Positions 51,347 through 63,100 are shown, counted from the first letter of the stretch. The stretch is DNA of 64,000 nucleotides from Gammaproteobacteria bacterium (GCA_009843635.1 VYDB01000078.1:63656-127655), one strand, 5' to 3'. Notes: generated from the sequence alone by a model not told the origin. A program made the numbers and translations.

Positions 51347-52498
51347 GTGATCAGGCAGTATCTGGGCGCCCTGCTCGTTCTCGCTGTCGGCGTCGGCGTG
51401 GCCGCGTTGATCGTGGCCACCGGCCCAACGACCGTCAAGCAACCGAGCCGGCCAGACATTCCGGTCGTGCAGGCAACGCCCGTGCAGCCCCGGTGGGTGC
51501 AGATGACGGTTCGCGCGCACGGCGAAGTGATCCCCAAAACCGAAAGCAACTTGGTTGCGGAGGTGGCGGGGCGGGTCGTCAGCGTGGCGCCGGCGATGGT
51601 CTCCGGCGGCTTTTTTGCCAAGGACGACGTTCTGGTTGAAATCGAAAGCGTCGACTACCGGGTCGCTCTCGAACAAGCGCGGGCGCGCCTGGCATCGAGG
51701 CGCAGTGACCTCGATACCGCCGAAAAGGACTTCGACCGACTCGAGGAATTGGCCAAGACCCAATTCGTCAGCGAGTCGGCGCACGATGCTGCGTCCAATC
51801 AGCTTGCCGTGGCGAGCGCGGCATTGCGCTCGGCCCAGGCCAGCTTGGAGCGGGCCGAACGCGACCTGGCCCGCACTCAGATCACGGCGCCCTATGACGG
51901 CCGGGTGCGCACGGAACGGCTGGACGTGGGCCAATTCGTGAACCGTGGCGAAACAATCGCTGCCCTCTACTCCATCGACTACGCGGAAGTGCGGCTGCCG
52001 ATCCGCGATGTCGATCTTGCGTTCCTGCCGCTTTCCCTGGCGAACCGGCAAAACGATGAGCCGCCGCCCAAGGCAAGATTGCGCGCGGAGTTCGCCGGAG
52101 CGGAACACTTCTGGGTTGCCGACGTGGTGCGCACGGAAGGCGAACTGGATCCGCTTACCCGCATGGTCAACGTGGTTGCGCAGGTGCCGAAGCCCTACGA
52201 ACCCGCCGGCGCCTCGCCGCCCTTGACCGTCGGCCTGTTCGTTGAAGCGGAGATCTTTGGCAATTGGGTCGAGGATGTCTTCATCGTGCCGCGCACGGCG
52301 CTGCAGGAAGGCGGCAAGGTCTATGTCGTGGCGGATGACGGCCGCCTCTCGTTTCGCGACGTGGCGGTGTTGCGCAGGACCGGCGAGACCCTTTACCTGC
52401 AAGGCGAGTTGGAATCCAGCGAAGTGGTCTGCCTTTCGCCGCTCGCCAACGCGACCGAAGGGCAGCGCGTTCGCACCATCCTGGCCAGTGAGGCCTAG
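51347..52498 (+). CDS. RND efflux periplasmic adaptor (membrane-fusion protein) 1
   Basis: 383 residues. An N-terminal anchor helix (YLGALLVLAVGVGVAALIVA) is followed by the MFP layout: lipoyl halves (VAEVAGRVVSVAPAMVSGGF; ITAPYDGRVRTERLDVGQFV), an alpha-helical hairpin (ARASRRSDLDTAEKDFD region) and beta-barrel. GTG 51347 follows CGGAGAGG. It would link an RND pump to an outer-membrane channel. It is first of five genes: two adaptors and three permeases. Confidence 0.9.
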   Translation: MIRQYLGALLVLAVGVGVAALIVATGPTTVKQPSRPDIPVVQATPVQPRWVQMTVRAHGEVIPKTESNLVAEVAGRVVSVAPAMVSGGFFAKDDVLVEIESVDYRVALEQARARLASRRSDLDTAEKDFDRLEELAKTQFVSESAHDAASNQLAVASAALRSAQASLERAERDLARTQITAPYDGRVRTERLDVGQFVNRGETIAALYSIDYAEVRLPIRDVDLAFLPLSLANRQNDEPPPKARLRAEFAGAEHFWVADVVRTEGELDPLTRMVNVVAQVPKPYEPAGASPPLTVGLFVEAEIFGNWVEDVFIVPRTALQEGGKVYVVADDGRLSFRDVAVLRRTGETLYLQGELESSEVVCLSPLANATEGQRVRTILASEA

Positions 52499-52618
52499 CC
52501 GGATTTCTTGTTGCGCAAAAGTGCGCTAGCATTCCCGCATTGATGCAGCAACGATCGGTTCGGGCGAGTGGGGAGGCCCGCGCTTGGACCCTGGACGCGA
52601 CTGAGGGGGAGCTTGAAC

Positions 52619-53785
52619 ATGGCGGAGTCGGGTGACGACAATCAGGATTCCGGGCAGCAGCAGCGCTGGCGCGGCATTCTCCAACTGGCGATCATCGTTG
52701 CGGTGATCCTGGCGGCGATTTTCTTCGCCCGCGCACCTAGCCGTGAATTCCTCGAACTGGATCCCGAACTGGCCGAGGTCCGCGTCACCCCCACCGCCGC
52801 GGTAATCGAGCCGACAGCGACCCCCGCATCCCACAAGGTGGTGTTGACCGGCACGGTGACGACCTTGGGCAATGTGTCAGTCCGGTCCGAGACTTCAGGG
52901 CAAGTGGTGTGGGTGTCCGAGAACTTCCGCAGCGGCGCCGAGTTCAAGGCTGACGAAACTTTGGCGCGGGTCGATGCGCGGGACATGGAGCTGATGCTCG
53001 CAAACGCCAAGCTCGGGCTGGTTGCCGCCCAGGAAAACCTCAAGCAGAGGCGCGACGAGGCAGCGCGAGCGCCGCAATTCCTGCAGCGGTTCCCCGGCGG
53101 GCATTTGAACCCGTGGCTCGCCACCGAAGGGACCATCGAAGAAGCCGAGGCACTGGTCGAAATCGCCCGCAACAACGTCAAGCTCGCCGAAATCGAACTG
53201 GACGAAACGAGGATCCGGATGCCGTTCGACGGCTATGTGCGAAAGACGGTGCTGTCCCGAGGGCAGGTGGTCGAACGGCTGGTCTCCGATCTCGGGACTG
53301 TCTATGCGAAGCATCAATTGCGGGTGCGCGCCCGCATTTCGGCATTCGACCTGAATTCCCTGCAGCCGGTCATCGGCCGCAAGGCCGTCGTGGTCGCCAA
53401 CGGCCAGGCCATTGACACGGTGGTCGAGCGCGTCTCGAAGGAAGTCGATATCGAGACGCGATTGGCCAGCCTGTACCTCGAGGTGCTCGACCAAGAGAAC
53501 GCGGCCATGCTGCCGCCTCCCGGCACCTTTGCGGACGTGACCGTGCAAGGGCCGATGCAGGACGACGTGTTCGTGCTGCCCGAATCGGCGTTGCAGATCA
53601 GCGGCAGCGTCTGGCTGGTCGATGACGGCCAGCTCACCGCGTACACCCCCGCTTCGGTGGGGTACAGCGACGGCGGTTGGCTGGTCCGTGCGTTCGATAC
53701 CCGTGATGGCATCGTGGTGGGCCGCGTACCGGGAGCGCGCGAAGGCCTCGGCGTGAACGCCGTGCCCGCCGGAGCGGCGCAGTAG
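52619..53785 (+). CDS. RND efflux periplasmic adaptor 2
   Basis: 388 residues from ATG 52619, behind GAGGGGGAG. One N-terminal membrane helix (GILQLAIIVAVILAAIFFA) leads to a HlyD-like adaptor: VRSETSGQVVWVSENFRSGAEF, a helical hairpin (AQENLKQRRDEAARAPQF) and RIRMPFDGYVRKTVLSRGQVVE. It is quite different from adaptor 1, so the two may pair with different permeases or form a mixed ring. RND permease 1 starts 43 bases downstream. Confidence 0.9.
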   Translation: MAESGDDNQDSGQQQRWRGILQLAIIVAVILAAIFFARAPSREFLELDPELAEVRVTPTAAVIEPTATPASHKVVLTGTVTTLGNVSVRSETSGQVVWVSENFRSGAEFKADETLARVDARDMELMLANAKLGLVAAQENLKQRRDEAARAPQFLQRFPGGHLNPWLATEGTIEEAEALVEIARNNVKLAEIELDETRIRMPFDGYVRKTVLSRGQVVERLVSDLGTVYAKHQLRVRARISAFDLNSLQPVIGRKAVVVANGQAIDTVVERVSKEVDIETRLASLYLEVLDQENAAMLPPPGTFADVTVQGPMQDDVFVLPESALQISGSVWLVDDGQLTAYTPASVGYSDGGWLVRAFDTRDGIVVGRVPGAREGLGVNAVPAGAAQ

Positions 53786-53827
53786 GTACCCTGGCAACCA
53801 CTGTAACGCGCAGGCAGGGAGTCCGCC

Positions 53828-56800
53828 ATGGCTGAATCCGCAAGCATCGGTGATCCGGACGCCGGCGCGCGCGTGGGCGTCATCGCCTACTTCGCCCGCA
53901 ATCCCGTCGCCGCCAACGTACTCCTGTTCCTGCTCTTCGTTGGCGGGCTGATCGCCTCCGACCTGATCACCCTCGAGACATTCCCCGAATACGACCCCCG
54001 CGTCATCCGCGTCGAAGTGCCCTATCCGGCCGCAACCCCGGCGGAGGTCGAGGAAGACATCGTCAAGCGCATCGAGGAAAGCCTGGTGGGCACCATTGGC
54101 ATCGCCCGCACCATCTCCAGCTCCCGCGAGGAACGGGCCGTCGTCGATGTGGAGATGGAACCCTTCGCTGACGACATCGACACCCTCAATTTCGTGCGCA
54201 CGGCCATCGAGCGCATCGAGGACTTCCCGCCGCTCAACGCCGATGAGCCGGAAGTGACCAAGGTCGAGGTCAGCCGCAAGGTGCTGACGATCGCCTTGAG
54301 CTCCGGGGCGCTCGACCCCTTCGAGTTGCGTCACGCCGCGGAGTCGCTGCGGGACCGGCTGCTGCTGCTGCCCAGCATATCGATCATCGATCTGTTCGGG
54401 ACGAAGGACCAGGAGATTCAAGTCGAGCTCAGCGAAGAGACCCTACGCCAGTACGGCATCACCCTGGACCACGTGGTGAGCGCCATCCGGCGGACGTCGG
54501 TGAACGTCACCGGCGGCGAACTGCGCACCGGGTCAGGGGACATCATCATGAGCACCCTGGCCAAGCGCGATTACGCCGACCAATTCGACGACGTGGTGGT
54601 CCTTGCCCGGCCGGACGGTTCGCTGGTGCGCCTCGGCGACATCGCGGAACTGCGCGACAGCCTGCTCGAACACGACGCCGTAGCCACCGTCAACGGCGTC
54701 CCCACCATATTTCTCCAAGTCAAGGTCTCCGCCGACACCTCCCCCCAGGAAGCAAGCGCCCAGGTGCGCGACTACCTAGACGGCTTCGAGGCACCCGCAA
54801 CCGTCGGGGTGGCCATCTGGGAAGATGAGACTTGGGCGGTCGAGGACCGCATGTACTTGATCATCAAGAACGGGATCTTCGGCCTGATCCTGGTGTTCGC
54901 CACCCTCATGCTCCTGTTCGACCTGCGCGTAGCGACTTGGGTGGCGCTCGGCGTTCCCGTGGTGTTCGTGGCCTCGCTGATCGTCTTTCCTTTCTTTGGC
55001 CTCACCCTGAACGTCATGACGCTGTTCGCGTTCTTCATACTGATCGGCATCGTCGTGGACGACTCGATCGTGGTGGGCGAGAACATCGCGATGCGCTTGG
55101 ATCGAGGTGAAACCGGCGCCGAGGCCGCCATCGCCGGCACCCGGGAAGTCATTGCTCCCATTGCGGTCGGCGCCTTCACCACCATGGCGGCATTCGCGGC
55201 GCTGCTGCCGCTCGACGGGCTGATCGGCCAGATGTTTGCCGTGATCCCGATCGTGGTGGTGGTCGTGCTGCTGTTGTCCCTGTTCAAGGCGGCCTTCATT
55301 CTGCCTGGCCATCTCGCAAAACCTGGGCGCTGGAGCGCCTGGCCCCTGTCCGCAGCGCAGGAACGGTGTCACGCCGTCGCCCAGGCCATGATCGAGACCA
55401 GGATCGTTCCCCTGATCTCCTGGTCGGTGCGGCGCTTGCAATGGCCGCCGGTCATCGTCGCCGGCAGCGTTCTCGTTACCGCCTGCCTGCTGGTGTTCGG
55501 GGGCGTTCATTTCGACCCGAGCTTAAGGGTGGTGGACGAGAAAAACGTGCAGGTTGACCTAGTGCTGCCCCAGGACGCACGGCCCGAGGACCTGCAAGCC
55601 GTCACGGACCATGCGGTCGCGGCGGCGCAACGGGTGGACGCTGAGCTTGGCGGGCGGGTGATCGACGCGGTCGCGGTGGCCATCGGCCACCACTTCCCCG
55701 TGGAATCCTATCGCGGCGCGGATGCGCGTCAGTACCGCAGCAATCTGGCCTCCGTGCAACTGCGGCTCAATCCGCCCGAGGTGCGCGGCGTTACCATCGA
55801 AGAACTGCAGCACCGCTGGCGCCAGCGCCTGGCCCGCATGCCTGGCGTCGAGTCGGTGAGCTTCCCCACCCGGCAGACGCAGACATCGAATAGCCTGTCG
55901 TACGCATTGATGCATCCGGATCCACAGGTGCTTGCCGATGCCACCGAGGAGTTGCACGCGGCGCTCGCCCGCTTGGACGGCGTCAGCCAAGTCAACGACT
56001 CGATCGAGCAAGGCAAGCGCCGCTTCGATGTACGCCTCAACGCCGCCGGCGATACAGCCGGCCTGACCGCGGCATCGGTTGCCACCCAGTTGCGCAACAG
56101 CTTCTACGGCGCCGAGGCCCAGCGCATCCAGCGGGGCCGGGAAGAGGTTCTGGTGATGGTGAGGTACCCCCAGGATCGGCGCTCCAGCTACGCGGAGTTG
56201 CTCAACGAGCGCATCAACCTGCCGGCCAGCCGGGAGCAGGTTCCGTTGTACACGGTGGCCGAGATCACGGAAACCCGCAGCATCGCCAACCGGCTGCGCA
56301 TAGACGGGCGCAGCGCCGCGGTGGTTAGTGCCGACTACGATGCCGCGCGCTTGCTCTCCGGCGACTTGGCCGACGTGGTTGAGGAGCGGATTCTTCCAGA
56401 CCTCCAGAGCCGCTATCCGGAGATCCGAATTCGCAAGCACGGGGCAAACCGGGACATGGAACGCCTTACCGGCATCCTGACGCTTTCGGTGCCGATCGCA
56501 CTCTTGGTCATATATTGCCTGATCGCCTCCTTCCTGCGCAGTTTCGTGCAGCCGTTGCTGGCCCTAGCGGGCATTCCCATGGCATTCGTGGGCGCGGTGG
56601 CGGGGCACTTGGCGCTGGGTTACGAGTTCAGCATCACATCGATATTCGGCCTGCTCGCGGTTTCCGGCGTGGTCGTCAACGACACGATTCTACTGATGTA
56701 TCGCTACAACCACATGGTCCGAGAATCCGGCATGCCTGAGATTGCGGCAATTTCCGCGGCCACCCGGCAGCGTGCCCGGGCGATCCTGCTCACCAGCGTG

Positions 56801-56992
56801 ACCACCCTGCTCGGCCTGCTGCCGATTCTGTTCAGCGGCGACGAGGCCATTCGGTTCCTGATTCCGCTCGTGGTGAGCATCGCCTTCGGCTTGGTGTTCG
56901 CCGGCATCGGCCTGGTGTTCTTCCTGCCATCGGTCATCATGACGGTGGAACTGGCGAAAGGGCGGCTTGGCCGACGGCGGCTGGTGGGCTGA
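53828..56992 (+). CDS. RND efflux permease 1 (HAE-1/AcrB family)
   Basis: 1054 residues, full length with 12 membrane helices and two periplasmic porter domains. ATG 53828 has AGGGAG upstream. The TM4 proton-relay pair is in GIVVDDSIVVGEN (Asp411-Asp412). Typical elements include PAATPAEVEEDIVKRIEESL and the end GLVFAGIGLVFFLPSVI. It exports drugs, metabolites or lipids by proton exchange. Its stop is 35 bases before permease 2. Confidence 0.93.
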   Translation: MAESASIGDPDAGARVGVIAYFARNPVAANVLLFLLFVGGLIASDLITLETFPEYDPRVIRVEVPYPAATPAEVEEDIVKRIEESLVGTIGIARTISSSREERAVVDVEMEPFADDIDTLNFVRTAIERIEDFPPLNADEPEVTKVEVSRKVLTIALSSGALDPFELRHAAESLRDRLLLLPSISIIDLFGTKDQEIQVELSEETLRQYGITLDHVVSAIRRTSVNVTGGELRTGSGDIIMSTLAKRDYADQFDDVVVLARPDGSLVRLGDIAELRDSLLEHDAVATVNGVPTIFLQVKVSADTSPQEASAQVRDYLDGFEAPATVGVAIWEDETWAVEDRMYLIIKNGIFGLILVFATLMLLFDLRVATWVALGVPVVFVASLIVFPFFGLTLNVMTLFAFFILIGIVVDDSIVVGENIAMRLDRGETGAEAAIAGTREVIAPIAVGAFTTMAAFAALLPLDGLIGQMFAVIPIVVVVVLLLSLFKAAFILPGHLAKPGRWSAWPLSAAQERCHAVAQAMIETRIVPLISWSVRRLQWPPVIVAGSVLVTACLLVFGGVHFDPSLRVVDEKNVQVDLVLPQDARPEDLQAVTDHAVAAAQRVDAELGGRVIDAVAVAIGHHFPVESYRGADARQYRSNLASVQLRLNPPEVRGVTIEELQHRWRQRLARMPGVESVSFPTRQTQTSNSLSYALMHPDPQVLADATEELHAALARLDGVSQVNDSIEQGKRRFDVRLNAAGDTAGLTAASVATQLRNSFYGAEAQRIQRGREEVLVMVRYPQDRRSSYAELLNERINLPASREQVPLYTVAEITETRSIANRLRIDGRSAAVVSADYDAARLLSGDLADVVEERILPDLQSRYPEIRIRKHGANRDMERLTGILTLSVPIALLVIYCLIASFLRSFVQPLLALAGIPMAFVGAVAGHLALGYEFSITSIFGLLAVSGVVVNDTILLMYRYNHMVRESGMPEIAAISAATRQRARAILLTSVTTLLGLLPILFSGDEAIRFLIPLVVSIAFGLVFAGIGLVFFLPSVIMTVELAKGRLGRRRLVG

Positions 56993-57026
56993 CCTTTCGA
57001 GCATCATTGGGAAGGGGTCGCCATCG

Positions 57027-60000
57027 ATGATCGAGTACTTCGCGCGCAACCACATCGCCGTGTACCTGATCACCTTCCTGCTGCTGGTGCTCGGGTTCAT
57101 CGCGATCTCCAACAGCACCATCGAACGCTATCCGGAGCTCGACCTTCGAACCATCGCGGTGAACGTGCCCTACGACGGCGCAACGCCGCGGGAAGTCGAG
57201 GAGGACATCATCCGCCGCATCGAGGAGAGCATCGCCGGCCTCGATGGGATTGACCGGATCACCGCCAACGCCTGGGAGGGCCGGGGCGAGATTCTCATTG
57301 AGCTGAACCAGTGGGTCGATGCCGTCTCAAGGCTGGAGATCGTGCGAACCGCGGTGGAGCGAATCGAGGACTTCCCTCCCCCGAACGCCGACCCGCCGGA
57401 AGTGGTTCGCAAGGAAATCGTCAGGGACGTGGCGTCGCTGGTGGTCACGTCGCCAACCGCCGGTGAGGACCGGCTTCGGCGGGCGGCTGAGGATCTGCGC
57501 GAACAGCTTCTGCTGCTGCCCAACGTCGGCCTCGTCGAACTGGTCGGCGCGCGGGATCGGGAAATTCAAATCGACCTCGACGAATCGCAACTCCGCAGCC
57601 ATCACCTGACCATCGCCGAAGTCGCGGCGCGCGTTCGGCTGGCCTCGGTGAACGTCACCGGCGGCGGCATTCGCACGGAGTCCGGGACCATCGTCATGAG
57701 CACGATGGACAAGCGGGTCAGAGGGGATGAGTTCCGTGACATCGTCATGCTCAGCCGCCCGGATGGCGCCATCATCCGGCTCGGCGACATGGGCACCGTC
57801 CGCGACGGCTTCGTCGATGACCCGCTGATCAACACCGTCAACCAGGTGCCGGCGGTGTTCGTTCACGTCCAAGCGCCGCCCCGCGCCAACCCGGACGACG
57901 TCATCGCCGAAGTCGAGCGTTTCATGGCCGGCTACCAAGCGCCGCCAGGAACCTCGGTCGAGCTCTGGCTGGACGAAACCTACAAGATCAAGAAACCGCT
58001 TCAGTCCGTCGCCAACAACGGCGTGATCAGCGCGATGCTGGTCTTCGTCGTGCTGATCCTGCTGTTTGATCTGCGCATCGGGCTCTGGATCGGCATCGGC
58101 ATCCCCACCGCGATCATCGGATCCTTCATTATTTTGTACCTGCTGGACGTCTCCATCAGCTTTTTCATCGTCTACGGCGTGGCCATGATCATCGGCATCG
58201 TGGTGGACGATGCGATTGTCGTGGGCGAAAACATCGCCCGCCTGCGCGCGCGCGGCGTTCCCCCCCTCGAAGCATCGATCCAAGGCGCCCGGGAGGTGCT
58301 GCCGCCGGTGCTGGTCGGCGTGCTGACCACCATGGTGGCGTTCTCGGTGCTGCTGCCACTCGACGGCATCCTCGGCCAGATGTTCAGCTACACCGGCATC
58401 GGCGTATTGGCCGTGCTGCTGCTGTCGCTGATCGACTGCTTCCTGCTGTTGCCCGCGCATCTTTCCGGGGGCAGTCCGCTCAGCCGCTGGCCCCTTAGCG
58501 CGGTTCAGGCTCGAGCCAGCGGGTCATTCCAAGCGTTGCTCGACCGCAGACTGATGCCCAGCATCGGATTCGCAGCGCGCCGTCCGCTGCTCACCATTGC
58601 CGGCGTCGCCCTGTTCGTCATCGTCGCGATCGGCCTTTTCTCCGGCAATGTCCTGCGCTACAACACGGCGGACAACCGGCTCGACGAGCAGAAGCTGCAG
58701 GCCGACCTGACCATGGCGGCCGGGTCAACTTTCGAGGACACGGTGCACGCCACCGAGCAGATCGTCCGGGCCGCGCGGGCTGCCAATCGGGAATCCGGCG
58801 GGACGGGGATCAACGCCGTCAACCTGATCGTCGGGCAGCACAAGGCGGTGGAAACCATGCTCGGCGCCGATGTGCCCGACCCGGCGCCCAACCTCGCTTC
58901 GGTCCAACTGCGCCTGAACGTGCCGCCGGAACGGACCATAATCACCGACGAACTCAAGCAACTGTGGATCGACAACATCGGCACGATACGCGGTGCGGAC
59001 AAGCTGGCGTTTCCCTCGACGCGGACCGCCACCGCCTCAAGCGTGGGGTACGCGCTGCTGCACCCCGACGCCGACACCGTGGTCGCTGCGGCGAGCGAAT
59101 TGAAGGCCCGGCTTGAGGACCATCCCTATGTTTACCAGATCGACGATACCCTCGAGTTGGGCAACGTCCGCTACGAAGTCCAGCTCACGGACGCAGGACG
59201 CGCCTCAGGCCTGACCGCCATTTCGCTTGCCGGGCAACTGCGCAACCGGTTCTACGGCTCGGAGGTGGACCAGATCGTGAGGCACTCGGAAGAGCTCGAG
59301 GTCATGGCGCGCTATCCCTTGGAAAGGCGCGCCAACATCAGCGATCTTCACGATGAACTCATCAGCTTGCCAAACAGCGACGTGGCTGCCCTGTCGAGCG
59401 TGGCGCAGATCGTGCAGACCCAGGATCTCAAGCAGCGCCAACGCATCGACGGCCTGCCGGCGGCCTCGGTCAATGCCTTCTACAACGTGGCGATGATCAG
59501 TTCCAGGGAACTCGGCGGGCTCATCGAGGGTAGCTGGCTGCCGGAACTCAAGCACAAGTATCCGGATCTGCGCATCCTGCCCGACGGTTCCAGCCGCGAT
59601 GCCGCCAAGGTTGGCCGAAGCCTCGCCACCTACTTCCCGGCCGCCGTGTTGTTGATTTTCGTCCTCGCCGCCATCCAGTTGCGCAGCATCCTGCAACCGT
59701 TCTACGTGCTGCTCGGCGTCCCGCTGGCGTTTGCCGGCTCCATTTACCTGCACTGGATGCTTGGATACGACCTGTCGCTCTCCTCCATTTTTGGACTGAT
59801 CGCGGTGACCGGCGTGGTCATCAACGACTCTCTGGTGCTGCTCGACCGCTACAACCGGATGCGCCGCGATGATCCGCGGCTGGGCGTGAGCGATGCCATC
59901 ATCCAGGCAGCGCAACTCCGCGCCCGGCCAATCGTGCTGACCACGGTGACCACCGTGGTCGGCCTGTCGCCCCTGCTTTACGACAAGTCCGAGGTGCTGC

Positions 60001-60158
60001 GATTTCTCATTCCCCTCGTCGTCAGCCTGACCGGCGGGCTGATCTTCGCGAGCATCGGCATCCTGTTCCTGCTGCCCGCCATCATGGTCCTGGTCGAAAG
60101 GCTGCGCGCCCTGCTGGCGGAGCGATTCGGCCAACCCGCAGCAACCGCCGCACCATGA
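57027..60158 (+). CDS. RND efflux permease 2 (HAE-1/AcrB family)
   Basis: 1043 residues from ATG 57027, with AAGGGG upstream. It is a complete RND permease: GATPREVEEDIIRRIEESIAG, proton relay GIVVDDAIVVGEN (Asp394-Asp395), and the C-terminal GLIFASIGILFLLPAIMVLVE. It is clearly divergent from permease 1, so not a recent copy. It ends in an ATGA overlap with permease 3, which implies coupled translation of the last two pumps. Confidence 0.93.
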   Translation: MIEYFARNHIAVYLITFLLLVLGFIAISNSTIERYPELDLRTIAVNVPYDGATPREVEEDIIRRIEESIAGLDGIDRITANAWEGRGEILIELNQWVDAVSRLEIVRTAVERIEDFPPPNADPPEVVRKEIVRDVASLVVTSPTAGEDRLRRAAEDLREQLLLLPNVGLVELVGARDREIQIDLDESQLRSHHLTIAEVAARVRLASVNVTGGGIRTESGTIVMSTMDKRVRGDEFRDIVMLSRPDGAIIRLGDMGTVRDGFVDDPLINTVNQVPAVFVHVQAPPRANPDDVIAEVERFMAGYQAPPGTSVELWLDETYKIKKPLQSVANNGVISAMLVFVVLILLFDLRIGLWIGIGIPTAIIGSFIILYLLDVSISFFIVYGVAMIIGIVVDDAIVVGENIARLRARGVPPLEASIQGAREVLPPVLVGVLTTMVAFSVLLPLDGILGQMFSYTGIGVLAVLLLSLIDCFLLLPAHLSGGSPLSRWPLSAVQARASGSFQALLDRRLMPSIGFAARRPLLTIAGVALFVIVAIGLFSGNVLRYNTADNRLDEQKLQADLTMAAGSTFEDTVHATEQIVRAARAANRESGGTGINAVNLIVGQHKAVETMLGADVPDPAPNLASVQLRLNVPPERTIITDELKQLWIDNIGTIRGADKLAFPSTRTATASSVGYALLHPDADTVVAAASELKARLEDHPYVYQIDDTLELGNVRYEVQLTDAGRASGLTAISLAGQLRNRFYGSEVDQIVRHSEELEVMARYPLERRANISDLHDELISLPNSDVAALSSVAQIVQTQDLKQRQRIDGLPAASVNAFYNVAMISSRELGGLIEGSWLPELKHKYPDLRILPDGSSRDAAKVGRSLATYFPAAVLLIFVLAAIQLRSILQPFYVLLGVPLAFAGSIYLHWMLGYDLSLSSIFGLIAVTGVVINDSLVLLDRYNRMRRDDPRLGVSDAIIQAAQLRARPIVLTTVTTVVGLSPLLYDKSEVLRFLIPLVVSLTGGLIFASIGILFLLPAIMVLVERLRALLAERFGQPAATAAP

Positions 60159-63100
60159 AAAAGATGATCGCTTGGTTCGCCACCAATCACGTGGCGGCGA
60201 ACCTCGTGATGGGATTTTCTGTCTTTGCGGGCCTGGCCGCCCTGGATCGCATCCCCGTCAAGCTCTATCCCGATGTGGACCCGCCCCTGATCATCGTAAC
60301 GGTCCCCTACCTGGGCGCCGCCCCCGAAGAGGTCGAATCCGGGGTCTGCACCCGCGTCGAGGAGAGCTTGGAGGGCATCACCGGAATTCGGGAAATACGT
60401 TCAGCCTCGGTTGAGGATCTGTGCACCGTTCAAGTCGAGATGTTCTTTGACACCGATCGCATGCGAACGCTTGGCGAGGTGGAAAACCAAATCAACGCGA
60501 TCGACACGTTTCCGGAGGAGGCCGAGAAGCCCATCGTCAAGCTGGCAACCGTCAGGAACGTGGTGATCGAAGTCGCCGTAACCGGGTCGATGGACGAACG
60601 CTCGCTCAAGGAGATGGGCCGCCGGGTGCGCGACGACCTGCTCAGGCTGCCCGGCATCAGCGAAGCCGCCATCGTCAACGAAAAACCCTATGAAATTTCC
60701 ATCGAGGTCTCCGAAGCCTCCCTTTCGCGCAACAACCTGACCTTCGATGACGTCGCGGAGGCCGTGCGCGAACGCTCGCTGGATTTGCCTGGGGGCTCGG
60801 TGAAGACCGACCGGGGCGACATCCTGCTGCGCACGGCAGGGCAGGCCTACTGGGGGCACGAACTGGAAAAGCTCACCATCAGCACCCGCAGCGATGGCAC
60901 GCGGGTCACGCTCAACGATGTGGCCCAAGTGGTCGATGGATTCGAAGACACCGGGCAGGGCTTGACGTTCGAGGGCCAGCCCGCCGCCTTGGTGCAGGTG
61001 TTCCGGGTCGGCGACCAGGATGTGCGCAACGTCGCCGCGACCGTTCGACAGTTCGTGGCGGAGGCCCCCTCCGACTACCCGGCGGGCGTTGAGCTTACGG
61101 TGTGGCGGGATGCCTCCGTGACGCTCGCCTACCGCCTGCAGGCGCTGCTGGACAGCGGCGTGCAAGGGCTGCTGCTCGTGCTGATCCTGCTCGCGCTGTT
61201 TCTGCGCCCGCACCTGGCGCTGTGGGTGGCCGCCGGAATTCCCATCGCCTTCCTCGGCGCCATCTTTCTCATCTACTGGTTCGGCTATTCCATCGACTCC
61301 CTGTCCGTCATGGGCTTCATCCTCGCCTTGGGGATGATCGTGGACGACGCCGTGGTGGTGGGGGAAAACGTCTATTCGGCCCAGGAAAGGGGCGGCGGCA
61401 AACTCGCCGGCGCCATCCAGGGCGCCCAGGACGTCCTGGTGCCCGTCACCTTCGGCGTGATTACGACCACGGTGGCGTTCCTGCCGCTGCTGTTCGCCGT
61501 CGGCAGCGTCGGCCAAGCCTACGGGTTCATGGCCGTCGTGGTCATCTGCTGCCTGGTGTTTTCCCTGATCGAGTGCCAGATGGTGTTGCCGTCGCATCTC
61601 GGCCACGGCAGCGGCCGCATGCCGCTCGGCGACTTCGGCCTAACGCTGCTCGCAACCGGCGTCATCGCCGCCTTTGCGTTCGCCCCGGACATGCGCTCCG
61701 GTTCCGCAGTGGCCGTGGTCGTCTTCGCCGGCGTGTGCGCAGCCCACGTTTCCGGCTTCATGAACAAGGCTGCGGCCGGGTTTGCCCGCATCCAGGTGCT
61801 GTTCGAATCGGGCCTCGCCTGGTTGATCAACAACCCCTTTCGCCAACTCGCCAGCGCCGCATTCCAGCAGCGGTTCGTGACCTTTGCGGCGGGCATCGCG
61901 ATCTTCGCATCGGCCATGGCATTCCTGGCGGGCGGCCACCTGCCGTTCTCCCTCCTGACGCCCCAGACGGGGGACAGCGTGGTTGCCAAGCTGACGATGC
62001 CCATGGGCGTCTCCCGGCCGGTCATGGAGCAAGCCCTGGCGCAACTGTCGAATGCGGCGCAGGAAGTGCGCCAAGAACTTGAGGATCGCTACGACGAACC
62101 CGTGGTGGTGAACCTCATGGAGGCCCGGGGCGGACAATTCGCCGCTAGCGCGGGCCTGAGCTACCGCACAGACGCTGTCGGAACCCACCTCGGCGAGGTC
62201 ATCATGCAGTTGACCCCGGGCGAGACGCGGGCCTTGGCGACCGATGAGGTGGCCGCCTTATGGCGTGACCGGGTTGGGCCCATAGCGGACGCGGTCGAGG
62301 TGGCCTTCGTCACCGACCGCATCCAAGGCGCACCCGAAATCGACATACGCATCGGCGGCACCGATTCGGAGGCGATGCGCAGCGTCGCTGCGGCCATCCG
62401 CCAGGAACTCGCCGAGTTTCCAGGGGTTTACGAAGTTACCGACTCATTGAACAGCGGCAAGCCGGAAATGATCCTGACGGTCACGCCAGCCGGAGAGGCA
62501 TTGGGCATCACGCTGGCGGACCTGGGAACCCAGGTGCGGCAGGCGTTCTATGGGGAGGAAGCCCAGCGCATCCAACGCGGCCGGGATGACATTCGCCTCA
62601 TGGTGCGCTACACCGAGCAGGAGCGCCGCTCCCTGGACTCGCTCTACGACCTGCGCATCCGCACCGCGGACGGCGGAGAGGTGCCCTTCACCACGGTGGC
62701 CGAAGTGCGGTACGGACAGGGCTTCCCCGTGATCGAACGCACCAACGGCACGCGTTTTGCGTGGGTGACCGCCGAGGTCGATCCCTCGGTGACTTCGGGG
62801 ACCGCGGTGCTCGCCGCACTCGATTCCGGATTCCTGCAAAGCACCGTCGCCCGGCATCCCGGTGTCTCCTACTGGTTCAAGAGCGCCGAGGAGCAGTCGG
62901 AACTGGCCGGCACCCTAGGGCCGCTGTTCCTCTTCGTGGTGCTGGCCATCTACGCGCTGCTCGCCATGCCGCTGGGCTCCTACACGCAGCCCCTGATCAT
63001 CATGTCGGTGCTGCCATTCGCCCTGGTCGGCGCCATTTTCGGCCATGTGCTCATGAAGTCGTTCGGGCTCCTCCATGCCCTGTCCGTCAACTCCCTGTTC

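Noticed and set aside
52895-54421. Minus-strand open frame of 508 codons
   Set aside because: Antisense to adaptor 2 and RND permease 1; low-complexity composition and no motifs.
57327-58460. Minus-strand open frame rich in Asp, His and Gln
   Set aside because: Antisense shadow of RND permease 2.
60401-61606. Minus-strand open frame of 401 codons
   Set aside because: Antisense to the third RND permease, whose motifs are intact in the plus frame.
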